NCBI GenBank assembly: GCA_043777675.1
Contig: JAYWHR010000061.1
Coordinates: 124,001-188,000 of the forward strand
DNA from: JANMDU01 sp043777675
GTDB lineage: Bacteria > Pseudomonadota > Gammaproteobacteria > Burkholderiales > Burkholderiaceae_C
DNA length: 64,000 bases
Direction: 5' to 3'
Part shown: piece by piece, positions 8,670 through 16,655 of the stretch
Numbering within the stretch: position 1 is the stretch's first letter
Layout: the number at the start of each line of letters is the position of its first letter
Made by a program: the position numbers and the translations under genes
The notes under the pieces: model-generated
Told to the model about the DNA's origin: nothing
The model's database searches: none
Seen by the model: only the letters and a program-made list of their open reading frames with translations

Positions 8670-10103
8670 ATGCTCCCCAGACACCAAGATCCTATCGTTG
8701 CGATTGCCACCGCTCCCGGCCGTGGTGCGGTGGGGATTGTGCGGGTGTCGGGCAAACTTCTTCAGCCCTTGTTTGCTCCTCTTTTGGGAGCAAACTACGC
8801 ATATTTTATGCCGGCTAGAGAGGCTAAATACCTTAAATTCCTCGATAAAAACGCGCAACCGATTGATCAAGGCTTAGCGCTGTATTTCCCTGCGCCGCAT
8901 TCGTTTACTGGCGAAGACGTGATTGAATTCCAAGCACATGGCGGGCCTGTGGTGTTGCAGTTGCTCGTCTCGCGTGTGATCGAAGCGGCGAAAGATATTG
9001 AAGCATTGAAAGCCATGCGCATCGCCCAGCCCGGCGAATTCACGGAACGTGCATTTTTGAATGACAAGATGGATTTGGCGCAGGCCGAAGCGGTGGCTGA
9101 TTTGATTGATGCGAGCACGGAAGCGGCAGCGCGTGGCGCTGCGCGATCGCTCTCTGGCGCGTTCTCCAAAGAGGTCCATACGCTGCGCGATGCCCTCATC
9201 CATCTGCGCATGTTGGTAGAAGCCACTCTGGATTTCCCCGAAGAAGAGATCGAGCACCTGAGCAAAAATAAAGCGCGGGAGCAACTGTCAAGCTTGCAGC
9301 AGGCGGTTTTAAGTTTCCAAAAGAAAACACAACAAGGCGCCTTACTGCGCGAAGGCATCAAAGTCGTGATTGCCGGCCAGCCCAATGCGGGCAAGAGCAG
9401 TTTACTCAATGCGTTAGCAGGCGCAGAGCTAGCCATCGTCACGCCGATTGCAGGCACGACGCGGGACAAAGTGCAAGAAACGATTCAAATTGAAGGTGTG
9501 CCGATCCACATCATTGACACCGCTGGTTTGCGCGAGAGCCAAGACGTCGTTGAGCGCATTGGCATCGAGCGTGCTTGGGAAGAAATTGGGAAAGCAGATT
9601 GCGTGATTCATCTGCACGATCTGCATGCTGAGCAATCCCGTGACAATGAAGTTGCTACAAATTCAATAGCTGCTCGCGCAGTATTGATGCCGGCTATCCG
9701 CCAAAAACTGCCTCAAAACATCCCGGTGATCGATGTTTGGAACAAAGTCGATGTAGCCACGCAAACCCATTTCATCCAAGGCTTACGCATCAGCGCCAAA
9801 ACCGGCCAAGGAATCGACGCCCTTCGAGCCAAACTTCTCGAAGTTGCCGGTTGGCAATCGAGCAGCGGCGAAGGCAGCTACATCGCCCGCGAGCGTCATG
9901 TGCAAGCCGTTGCTGCCGTACAAGCGCATTTGAATGAAGCCTCACATCACCTAGATGCCAGCCTCGCTCACAACGCCGGTGGCTTAGATTTGCTCGCCGA
10001 AGAGCTTCGACTCGCTCAAAACGCTTTGAACGACATCACCGGTAGCTTTTCATCCGATGATTTGCTCGGAGAAATCTTCTCTAAGTTTTGTATTGGGAAA
10101 TAA
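8670..10103 (+). CDS. mnmE: tRNA uridine-5-carboxymethylaminomethyl GTPase MnmE
   Basis: MnmE (TrmE), with MnmG, modifies the wobble uridine of several tRNAs. The ATG at 8670 gives 477 residues beginning MLPRHQDPIVAIATAPGRG, the family start. It has the N-terminal tetrahydrofolate domain, a helical domain, and an inserted G domain with P loop GQPNAGKSS (about 235-243), switch GTTRD, DTAG, and NKVD. It ends FCIGK, the zinc-independent catalytic tail. Two short extra segments (about residues 39-50 and 332-343) coincide with copies of the 32-bp repeat and make the protein longer there than E. coli MnmE. An in-frame TTG at 8655 is less likely as the start. Confidence 0.96.
   Translation: MLPRHQDPIVAIATAPGRGAVGIVRVSGKLLQPLFAPLLGANYAYFMPAREAKYLKFLDKNAQPIDQGLALYFPAPHSFTGEDVIEFQAHGGPVVLQLLVSRVIEAAKDIEALKAMRIAQPGEFTERAFLNDKMDLAQAEAVADLIDASTEAAARGAARSLSGAFSKEVHTLRDALIHLRMLVEATLDFPEEEIEHLSKNKAREQLSSLQQAVLSFQKKTQQGALLREGIKVVIAGQPNAGKSSLLNALAGAELAIVTPIAGTTRDKVQETIQIEGVPIHIIDTAGLRESQDVVERIGIERAWEEIGKADCVIHLHDLHAEQSRDNEVATNSIAARAVLMPAIRQKLPQNIPVIDVWNKVDVATQTHFIQGLRISAKTGQGIDALRAKLLEVAGWQSSSGEGSYIARERHVQAVAAVQAHLNEASHHLDASLAHNAGGLDLLAEELRLAQNALNDITGSFSSDDLLGEIFSKFCIGK
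8786..8817 (+). repeat. 32-bp dispersed repeat, copy 2 (inside mnmE)
   Basis: Blocks are GGGAGC / AAACT / ACGCA / TATTTTATG / CCGGC / TA. In frame it encodes GANYAYFMPAR, in the same reading frame as copy 3 and the leuS copy at 50872. Confidence 0.7.
9665..9696 (+). repeat. 32-bp dispersed repeat, copy 3 (inside mnmE G domain)
   Basis: Blocks are AATAGC / TGCTC / GCGCA / GTATTGATG / CCGGC / TA, a near-perfect consensus. It encodes SIAARAVLMPAI, a surplus segment between the DTAG and NKVD motifs of MnmE. Confidence 0.88.
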
Positions 10104-10130
10104 AGCGCTGGTCGGTTGAGCAAGTGCAAT

Positions 10131-10745
10131 CTACGCTGGTTGAGTATCCACAAAGCTCTGACGCAAGGCCAATTTGTCATTGAGCTTAGTTAAGTTTGTG
10201 TAATTTGCGCGCCAATCCATCTGTGGGAAGCGGAAATCTAAATAGCCTAAAGCACATCCAACGGCCACGTCGGCCAAGCTGATGTGCGTGCCGGCGCAGA
10301 AAGGGCGCTCGCCCAAGCCTTGGCTCATGGCTTTCAGGCTGGCGGTGATCTTGCCCATTTGGCGATCGATCCAAGCTTGTGAGCGTTGCGTATCCGTGCG
10401 GCCAGCCCAGCCGGCTTCTAGGCGGGCAAGAATAGCTGCATCACACAAGCCGTCGGCCAATGCTTCCCAAGTTTTCACTTCGGCTTTCTCGCGGCCATTG
10501 ACGGGAATCAGCTTGCCCACCGGCGAGAGCGTATCCAGATACTCCACGATCACGCGCGAATCAAACAACGCCTCGCCGCCTTCCATCACCAAGCAAGGCA
10601 CTTTGCCCAGAGGGTTGGATTCGGATATTTTGCTGGTGGCAGACCACACATCTTCCAAGATGAATTGGTAATCCAGCTTCTTCTCAGCCATCACGATGCG
10701 CACTTTGCGTGCATAAGGGCTGGTCACAGCGCCGATCAGTTTCAT
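10131..10745 (-). CDS. Glutathione S-transferase family protein
   Basis: This 204-residue protein has the two-domain GST fold. The thioredoxin-like half starts MKLIGAVTSPYARKVRI, with the candidate catalytic Ser/Tyr at residues 9-11, followed by NPLGKVPCLV (cis-Pro) and FDSRVIVEYLD, the glutathione gamma-glutamyl contact. The helical half contains SLADVAVGCALGYLDFR, the N-capping box. The substrate cannot be told; the family conjugates glutathione to electrophiles or acts in thiol exchange. It is a single gene convergent with mnmE, whose stop is 27 bp away. Confidence 0.9.
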   Translation of the reverse strand: MKLIGAVTSPYARKVRIVMAEKKLDYQFILEDVWSATSKISESNPLGKVPCLVMEGGEALFDSRVIVEYLDTLSPVGKLIPVNGREKAEVKTWEALADGLCDAAILARLEAGWAGRTDTQRSQAWIDRQMGKITASLKAMSQGLGERPFCAGTHISLADVAVGCALGYLDFRFPQMDWRANYTNLTKLNDKLALRQSFVDTQPA

Positions 10746-10848
10746 GCGGAATTCTCTTGAACTTAAAAAAGCATTTTAACGATGCAGCGCGTCATAATCT
10801 GCGGCATAAATTGATCATTCACAAAACAGCCGGCCAAGGAGAAAGAAT

Positions 10849-12099
10849 TTGATCAGCCAAAACAATAATGTGAGCCATTCCATACAGCTAGAAAAAGCCG
10901 GTGTGACAGCCATGACTGGTATGCCACCCGCGTTGCCCGAGCCTAGTGCCCACATCGAGAGCACACCCATCGAGTTCAGCGGTGCAGGCGGCGAATATTT
11001 CCGCATCTGGATCGTGAATTTGCTGCTGATCATGGTCACCTTTGGTATTTACTATCCTTGGGCGAAGGTGCGCAAGCTCAAATATTTCTACAACAACACG
11101 CGCATTGACGATCATGCCTTGGAGTTTCATGGTGAGCCGAAAAAGATGCTGCGCGGCACAATCATCGCCGGCGTGTTGTTTTCGATGTACAGCTTAGCTT
11201 CGGATTTTTCGGCCATAGCCGGCTTGATGGCCTTGGTGGTGATGATTGCGATTGCGCCTGTGTTGTTTCAGGCCTCCATGCGCTTTCGTTTGGCTAATTC
11301 AAGCTGGCGCGGTATACGTATGCGCTTTGTGGCACAAGGCTATCGTGAGGCGTACACCTGCGTGGCACTGCCGCTGGCGCTCGTCCTCCTGCCCGGCATA
11401 TTGATTGCATTACTGGCCGATGGCAATGATGAAAAAAGTCGCGCTGTCTCGGGAAATGCGTTAGCCACCACGGGCGGCGCTATTGTTTTGTTGCTCGCCA
11501 TCGTGTTGCCCTATTTCTTTTGGCGTATTAAGCGCTTTCAACACAACCACTACGCTTGGGGGCCACTCAAGACGGAATACCGCAGCCCGACGATAGAGAC
11601 TTACAAAGTGTTTGGAATGACTTTGCTGGTTGCGCTCATCATCGCCGCTGGCTTCGCGGCAATGGTGTTTGCGATGTGGCCGAGCAATGTGGGCAGCACG
11701 CGCTCTTGGTCGCGCAATCTGGGCATCATCTTCACGCTGTTTGTACCTTTGTTTTTCGGCTTCGTCATTCTCATCAACATCCTGCCCCGCGCCTACTTCA
11801 CAGCCAAAATGCAAAACCTGCTGTGGTCGCGCACGGGCAATCGCCATTTCCGCTTTAAGAGTGAGCTCGGCGTGGGCAAGTTCATTGGATTGCAGTTTAA
11901 AAACTATTTCCTGATCTTGATCACCCTGGGCCTTTACTGGCCATTCGCCGTGATCGCCACGCTGCGCATGAAGCTGGAAGCGATTAGCTTAAAGAGCCGC
12001 GTGGCACTGGATAAATTGTCTGATGCAGCGCGCACCCGAGACAACGATGCTGCAGGCGATATGGCTGCAGATATTTTTGGCTTTGACGTGGGCATGTAA
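10849..12099 (+). CDS. DUF898 (YjgN family) membrane protein
   Basis: This 416-residue integral membrane protein belongs to the DUF898/YjgN family of unknown function. It shows repeated family motifs such as FGIYYPWAKVRKLKYFYNNT and a later TLGLYWPFAVIATLRMK, and about six to eight membrane segments between residues 50 and 370. No ATG is available at the N terminus. The TTG at 10849 is preceded at ideal distance by AAGGAG (10835-10840) and is taken as the start. The next gene, an M48 protease, starts 3 bp after the stop. This pairing suggests joint action in envelope quality control, which is an inference. Confidence 0.88.
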   Translation: MISQNNNVSHSIQLEKAGVTAMTGMPPALPEPSAHIESTPIEFSGAGGEYFRIWIVNLLLIMVTFGIYYPWAKVRKLKYFYNNTRIDDHALEFHGEPKKMLRGTIIAGVLFSMYSLASDFSAIAGLMALVVMIAIAPVLFQASMRFRLANSSWRGIRMRFVAQGYREAYTCVALPLALVLLPGILIALLADGNDEKSRAVSGNALATTGGAIVLLLAIVLPYFFWRIKRFQHNHYAWGPLKTEYRSPTIETYKVFGMTLLVALIIAAGFAAMVFAMWPSNVGSTRSWSRNLGIIFTLFVPLFFGFVILINILPRAYFTAKMQNLLWSRTGNRHFRFKSELGVGKFIGLQFKNYFLILITLGLYWPFAVIATLRMKLEAISLKSRVALDKLSDAARTRDNDAAGDMAADIFGFDVGM

Positions 12100-12102
12100 G
12101 CA

Positions 12103-13305
12103 GTGAACTCTTCTGCACATACTGCGCTGCCGCGCTTGGTGCTTAATTTGCTGGATGGCCGCAGCGCTAGCCCGCAGCCCGTGATGCTAGAAATAAGTGA
12201 GCACTCCGCGCAGATTCTACGCCGGCAAAGTGCTGATTTAGCAGGTAATTTACTCCTAGAAATCCCCCTAGACAAGCTGCGCACGCAAATGCACTGGCCA
12301 GAAGCCACATCGCGCGGCGCGCGCATCATTGAGCTCACGGATCAAGCCCCACCCGAGTGGGAAGGCGCGCAACTCCAATGGCCGTCGGATCAAGACCCAA
12401 AAGCATTTGATGCTTGGGTGGCTCAGCATGTGAGCCGTAGCGTCAATCCGTCTGCAGGCTTCGTGGTGCGGGCGCAGCAAAGCTGGCGCGGCGTGGCGGT
12501 GGCCTTTGTGCTGTTGATGGCGGTGATCGGCGGCCTGTATTTGTGGGGCTTGCCCATTGTGGCGCGTGGCATCACAGCGCTGGTGCCACAAGCCGCAGAT
12601 CACGCGATTGGCCGCAACGCCTTGCAGCAAATTGATGGCCGCTGGATGAAGCCCAGCAAGCTCCCGCTTGAAGATCAAAACCGCATCCGAGAACGCTTCC
12701 TCGCGGGCGTGAAGGCGCAGTATCCCAAAGACACGCCGGAAATCCAACTCGAATTTCGAAAATCAGAAATCGGGCCGAATGCTTTTGCGCTACCCGGCGG
12801 CATCATGGTGATGACGGATGAGCTGGTGAAGCTTGTGAAAGACGATGAAGTCGTTTTGGGCGTGCTCGGCCATGAGCTCGGCCATATCACCCGCCGCCAC
12901 GGCATGCGCCAGCTCGTGCAAGTGGGTGTGTTGCAAGGCGTGCTTTCGGTGGCTTTTGGCGATTACGGCAGCTTGATCACCGCCGCGCCTCTGATCCTGG
13001 GCAGCATGGCCTACAGCCGCGCGCATGAGCGCGAAGCCGATGATGATTCCATTGCATATATGCGTGCCGCAAACATCAGCCCTTTGGTGATGGTGAAATT
13101 CTTCCAAGCGGCACGCAATGACAAACCGCCTAAGAAAGACAAAGACGGCAAAGATCTCCCGCCATCCGCCGAGCCCCCAGCTCCCGTAGACAAAGCCGAT
13201 CAACCCCCCAAAACCAAAAAAACACCGCTCGGCTTTTCCATCATCTCCAGCCATCCGCTCGATGAAGAGCGCATGGACAAATTCCGTAAGGCTGCGGGTC
13301 AGTGA
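12103..13305 (+). CDS. M48 family zinc metallopeptidase (membrane anchored)
   Basis: This 400-residue protein is a membrane-bound zinc peptidase. After a cytoplasmic N-terminal part there is one membrane segment (about 129-150, VAVAFVLLMAVIGGLYLWG), then the peptidase domain with the HExxH motif in GHELGHITRRHG (about 256-267) and the third zinc ligand in HEREADDDS (about 308-316). A Lys/Pro-rich linker precedes the end, ISSHPLDEERM. The start is GTG at 12103, 3 bp after the DUF898 stop. Residues about 32-42 (EHSAQILRRQ) are encoded by a copy of the 32-bp repeat. The family resembles HtpX/BepA-type quality-control proteases; the substrate is unknown. Confidence 0.9.
   Translation: MNSSAHTALPRLVLNLLDGRSASPQPVMLEISEHSAQILRRQSADLAGNLLLEIPLDKLRTQMHWPEATSRGARIIELTDQAPPEWEGAQLQWPSDQDPKAFDAWVAQHVSRSVNPSAGFVVRAQQSWRGVAVAFVLLMAVIGGLYLWGLPIVARGITALVPQAADHAIGRNALQQIDGRWMKPSKLPLEDQNRIRERFLAGVKAQYPKDTPEIQLEFRKSEIGPNAFALPGGIMVMTDELVKLVKDDEVVLGVLGHELGHITRRHGMRQLVQVGVLQGVLSVAFGDYGSLITAAPLILGSMAYSRAHEREADDDSIAYMRAANISPLVMVKFFQAARNDKPPKKDKDGKDLPPSAEPPAPVDKADQPPKTKKTPLGFSIISSHPLDEERMDKFRKAAGQ
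12197..12228 (+). repeat. 32-bp dispersed repeat, copy 4 (inside M48 peptidase)
   Basis: Blocks are GTGAGC / ACTCC / GCGCA / GATTCTACG / CCGGC / AA. It encodes EHSAQILRRQ. It belongs to the GTGAGC subtype and is read in the same frame as the pncC copy at 57522. Confidence 0.7.
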
Positions 13306-13349
13306 AGCATCGAAGTGCAGGCTGCGCCTGATCGCATGACAATCTAGCC

Positions 13350-14078
13350 ATGCAAGTTGAATTCAAAGGCCTTCAGCCCTACGCGTCGATGTATGAAGCG
13401 ATGCAGGTGCACGTGGCAGGCCAAGCTGATTTTTCGATAGATTTTCAAAGCAAAAACGGCCAATCGCCGGCGCAAAATATGCGCGACACGCTATGGATTT
13501 GTGAGCATCTGCCGGTTTTTACGCAGGGCTTGGCGGGCAAAGCGGAGCATGTGATGGCTGCGGGCGATATCCCCGTGGTGCAGACCAATCGCGGCGGGCA
13601 GGTGACGTATCACGGGCCGGGGCAGGTGGTGGCGTATCCGATGATTGATCTGCGGGCGCGCGGCTATTTCGTGAAGGAGTATGTGTATCGGCTGGAGGAG
13701 GCCACGATCCGCACTCTCTCACACTTTGGCCTGACGGGGCACCGCGTGCGTGGCGCGCCGGGGATTTATGTGCGCCTGGATGAGCCTGCATCGCATGCAC
13801 GGCTGCTTGGTGCAGATGGTTCGCCGATGGCTGAGGCTGAGCTGACCACGCGCACCGACATCGGCAAAATCGCCGCACTGGGCATCAAGGTCAGCCGCCA
13901 CATCACCTATCACGGCCTTGCGCTCAACGTGGCGATGGATCTCTCGCCTTTTGGAAGCATCAATCCCTGCGGCTACGCCGGGCTGCGAACCGTGGATATG
14001 GCCTTTTGTGGGGTGCGTGCCTCTTGGGATGAGGTGGCGCAGGTGCTGGCTTCTAAATTGGTTTCGCATTTGGCTTGA
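13350..14078 (+). CDS. lipB: Octanoyl-[acyl-carrier-protein]:protein octanoyltransferase
   Basis: LipB moves the octanoyl group from acyl carrier protein to lipoyl domains, the first step of lipoate biosynthesis. The 242-residue product shows NRGGQVTYHGPGQVVAYP, the active-site Lys region GIKVSRHITYHG and the catalytic Cys in INPCGYAG. Between the N-terminal AMQ region and IWxxEHxPVF it is about 15 residues longer than E. coli LipB, and that surplus overlaps a repeat copy at 13464-13495. LipA, often the next gene, is absent here; an inverted-repeat element and radA follow. Confidence 0.95.
   Translation: MQVEFKGLQPYASMYEAMQVHVAGQADFSIDFQSKNGQSPAQNMRDTLWICEHLPVFTQGLAGKAEHVMAAGDIPVVQTNRGGQVTYHGPGQVVAYPMIDLRARGYFVKEYVYRLEEATIRTLSHFGLTGHRVRGAPGIYVRLDEPASHARLLGADGSPMAEAELTTRTDIGKIAALGIKVSRHITYHGLALNVAMDLSPFGSINPCGYAGLRTVDMAFCGVRASWDEVAQVLASKLVSHLA
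13464..13495 (-). repeat. 32-bp dispersed repeat, copy 5 (inside lipB)
   Basis: In repeat orientation the blocks are CATAGC / GTGTC / GCGCA / TATTTTGCG / CCGGC / GA. Read antisense within lipB it gives SPAQNMRDTLW, in the stretch where LipB is longer than its relatives. Confidence 0.75.
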
Positions 14079-14096
14079 GGTTTGAAGACAGAACAT

Positions 14097-14261
14097 CCGG
14101 ACGCAGAAGACGCAGAGGTTACGCAGAAGACGCAAAAAAGAGGAAGAAAAAGAGAAAAGAAAGGCTTCAAGTTTGAAGCGAAACAAAAACACAAAATGGT
14201 TTTTGGTTTTCTGTATTCTTTGGTATTTCTTCTGCGTAACCTTTGCGTCTTCTGCGTCCGG
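14097..14261. repeat. Inverted-repeat element with GCAGAAGAC units, copy B
   Basis: The arms at 14097-14130 and 14228-14261 are 34 nt long, begin with CCGG and match with one mismatch. They are made of the same GCAGAAGAC/GCAGAGGTTAC units as copy A at 8498. The 97-nt centre is A-rich and contains the hairpin CTTCAA-GT-TTGAAG. The 3' arm and the 10 nt inside it are nearly identical to copy A, while the centre is unrelated. It fills the lipB-radA gap. Confidence 0.85.
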
Positions 14262-14323
14262 TTGTCCGTATTTCTTCCTAGGCCGCGTCCAAATTGCTGA
14301 CAATAAAAACAGTATCATTGGGT

Positions 14324-15730
14324 ATGGCCAAAGATAAAACACTTTTTACTTGCACTGAATGCGGCGGCAGCTCCGCGAAATGGCTGGGCAAGTGTCCCAG
14401 TTGCGGTGCTTGGAATACGCTGATTGAGGGTGTGGCGGAAAGCGCTGCAACCGGCAAAAACCGCTTTGCTGCGCCGATGTCAGCGCATCATTCGCTGGCC
14501 GGCAGCTCGCCTGTGCAAAGGCTCGGCGAGATTGAAGCGTCTGATATTGATCGCACGCCCACCGGCCACGAAGAGCTTGATCGCGTGCTGGGCGGCGGCA
14601 TTGTGGAAGGCGGCGTGGTGTTGATCGGCGGCGATCCGGGCATTGGCAAATCGACGCTGCTGCTGCAAGCGCTGGATTCTCTGCAGCGTGCGGGTACGTC
14701 TGCACTCTACGTTACCGGCGAAGAAAGTGCGGCACAAGTAGCGCTGCGTGCGCGCAGGCTGGGTTTAGACAACAGCCAAGTGCAAGTCCAAGCGGAGACG
14801 CAGCTTGAAAAAATCATCGCCACGCTGGCCGCACAGCAGCCGCGCATTGCCGTGATCGATTCCATCCAAACCGTCTATTCCGAGCAGCTCACCAGTGCCC
14901 CCGGCTCAGTGGCGCAAGTGCGCGAATGCGCTGCGCATCTCACGCGGTTTGCCAAGGCCAGCGGCACGGCGATTGTGTTGGTCGGCCACGTCACGAAAGA
15001 AGGGGCGCTGGCTGGCCCGCGTGTGCTGGAGCACATGGTTGATACGGTGCTGTATTTCGAGGGCGACACGCATTCGAATTTCCGCCTCGTGCGCGCGATC
15101 AAAAATCGCTTTGGCGCGGTCAATGAAATCGGCGTGTTTGCCATGACGCAGCAGGGCTTGAAAGGCGTGAGCAACCCGAGCGCGATATTTTTGAGCCAAC
15201 ACAGCGAGCCAGTACCTGGCAGTTGCGTGATGGTCACGCTAGAAGGCACGCGCCCAATGCTGGTTGAGATTCAAGCTTTGGTCGATGGCGGTGGACCTTC
15301 TCCGCGTCGTTTGTCTGTTGGCCTAGATCGTGATCGCCTCGCCATGCTGCTGGCCGTGTTGCACCGCCATGCAGGCATCGCCTGTGCCGATCAAGATGTG
15401 TTCGTTAACGCCGTCGGTGGCGTGCGCATCACCGAGCCAGCCGCTGATTTGGCCGTGATGCTGAGCATCACCAGCAGCCTGCGCGGCAAGCCCTTGCCTA
15501 AAGGCTTCATAGCCTTTGGTGAAGTCGGCCTAGCCGGCGAAGTGCGCCCTGCGCCGCGCGGCCAGGAGCGCTTGAAAGAAGCTGCCAAACTGGGCTTTTC
15601 TACTGCGATCATCCCGAAAGCCAACGCGCCGAAAAAGTCGCAGATGAAAGATTTTGAAGGCATGACGATCCACGCTGTAGAGCGTGTGGAGCAGGCGATG
15701 GAGATGATGCGGGAGTTGCAGCGCGGATGA
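14324..15730 (+). CDS. radA: DNA repair protein RadA
   Basis: RadA (Sms) is a RecA-like ATPase that drives branch migration in recombination. The ATG at 14324 gives 468 residues. The order is a C4 zinc finger (CTECGGSSAKWLGKCPSCG, about 9-27), a RecA-like core with Walker A GGDPGIGKSTL (about 100-110), the RadA-specific KNRFGAVNEIGVF, and a C-terminal Lon-protease-like domain. All expected motifs are present and the length is normal. It stands alone after the inverted-repeat element. Confidence 0.97.
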   Translation: MAKDKTLFTCTECGGSSAKWLGKCPSCGAWNTLIEGVAESAATGKNRFAAPMSAHHSLAGSSPVQRLGEIEASDIDRTPTGHEELDRVLGGGIVEGGVVLIGGDPGIGKSTLLLQALDSLQRAGTSALYVTGEESAAQVALRARRLGLDNSQVQVQAETQLEKIIATLAAQQPRIAVIDSIQTVYSEQLTSAPGSVAQVRECAAHLTRFAKASGTAIVLVGHVTKEGALAGPRVLEHMVDTVLYFEGDTHSNFRLVRAIKNRFGAVNEIGVFAMTQQGLKGVSNPSAIFLSQHSEPVPGSCVMVTLEGTRPMLVEIQALVDGGGPSPRRLSVGLDRDRLAMLLAVLHRHAGIACADQDVFVNAVGGVRITEPAADLAVMLSITSSLRGKPLPKGFIAFGEVGLAGEVRPAPRGQERLKEAAKLGFSTAIIPKANAPKKSQMKDFEGMTIHAVERVEQAMEMMRELQRG

Positions 15731-15745
15731 ATTTGCTCTTTATTT

Positions 15746-15777
15746 AATAGCGCTCTGCGCAGTATCTACGCCGGCTA
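15746..15777 (+). repeat. 32-bp dispersed repeat, copy 6
   Basis: Blocks are AATAGC / GCTCT / GCGCA / GTATCTACG / CCGGC / TA. It is intergenic, 15 bp after the radA stop. Confidence 0.9.
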
Positions 15778-16192
15778 CCTTGGCTTTTTGCTTTGATTCT
15801 TTGTGCTTTTTGTAGATGGGCGCTCAGAGGCCTGTGCTCGCCGCAGTCGCCACGCCCTCATACGCCCGAGCAGCGAGCCACGCGGCACCCGCCGCGTTAA
15901 TGCAATGCGCTGCGCGGCCAAAATCGGTCATGTCGCCTGCGGCGATCACAGGCCAATGTGGGCGAGGAAAGTTCCAACTCCGCAACGCAAACCTGCTTTG
16001 ACGTAGTAAATATTACGCGCGAAGTTTTTCACAGCAGCCAACAGGCAGCGAGTGTGAGGCATTCCGCCCGACTGATTTGTGGTACTCCACCATGAAGGCG
16101 GGCGGAATGCCTCACACTCGCCGCCGCTTTACGCAAAACGACACCTCCCAAACTCCAACAAATCAAACTGACATCATCCACACTACAAATAC
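15778..16192. other. Intergenic region with possible gene remnant and inverted repeat
   Basis: No intact gene is recognised in these 415 bp. On the minus strand an open frame of about 62 codons (roughly 16009 down to the stop at 15824) reads, in part, WNFPRPHWPVIAAGDMTD and later INAAGAAWLAARAYEG. It looks protein-like and may be the 3' remnant of a lost gene, but I cannot name it. A perfect inverted repeat lies at 16048-16121. Confidence 0.35.
16048..16121. repeat. Perfect 23-bp inverted repeat
   Basis: The arms at 16048-16070 and 16099-16121 are exact reverse complements over 23 bp and are separated by 28 nt. They begin GCGAGTGTGAGGCATTCC on the left arm. No T run follows, so it is not a standard terminator. 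It may be a long hairpin, a protein-binding site or the remains of a small mobile element. Confidence 0.85.
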
Positions 16193-16224
16193 AATAGCAA
16201 TCAGCGCAAAATATACGCCGGCTA
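16193..16224 (+). repeat. 32-bp dispersed repeat, copy 7
   Basis: Blocks are AATAGC / AATCA / GCGCA / AAATATACG / CCGGC / TA. It lies 14 bp before the start codon of the truncated metallophosphoesterase. Confidence 0.88.
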
Positions 16225-16238
16225 CCACCCCAAAACCC

Positions 16239-16655
16239 ATGAAAATCGCTGCCATTTCAGACATTCATGGCAACCCAAATGCCCCGCAAGCCGTACTCGC
16301 AGAAATTGACCGCGAGGGCGTAAGCAAAATCATCAATTGCGGCGACACCCATGTGCCGCGCGTGGCGCAAGTCAAATCTCCTGACGGCGGCCACCCCATC
16401 ACCATCGTGAATGCAGGCAGCGTCGGCTTGCCCGGTTATGACGATATCCATCCTCACAAACACTGGATTGAGACTGGCAGCCCACACGCCCGCTACGCCT
16501 TGATGGAGAAAACGGCGCGGGGCTGGAGTGTGCAATTGCGCGGCGTGCCTTATGATTTTGAACCGATAGCGCAATTAGCTGAGCGACGCCAAAGGCCAGA
16601 TTGGGCGCTGCCGCTGCGCACAGGGCGTATGTCGGAAAGTTTGTCAGCGGATTAA
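16239..16655 (+). pseudogene. Metallophosphoesterase with internal deletion
   Basis: The frame from ATG 16239 gives 138 residues. It begins MKIAAISDIHGN, the DxH metal-binding motif of calcineurin-like phosphoesterases, and continues to INCGD (motif 2). It then jumps directly into THVPRVAQ, which normally ends the GHTH motif near the C terminus. The middle of the domain, with the GNHE motif and other metal ligands, is missing although the frame is kept. The simplest reading is an in-frame deletion between two GD/GH-like sites, leaving a protein that should not bind the dinuclear metal centre. The tail (VNAGSVGLPGYDD, GSPHARYALME) is typical of the family. Confidence 0.75.

Noticed and set aside
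10093..10150. Degenerate repeat-like sequence between mnmE and the GST gene
   Set aside because: It has GCAATCTACGCTGG where GCGCA-AT block-CCGGC is expected, with too many mismatches to count as a copy.
15520..15545. TAGCCGGC followed by GTGCGC in radA, similar to a reversed repeat
   Set aside because: It encodes the conserved RadA motif GEVGLAGEVRP, and the 9-nt AT-rich block is absent.
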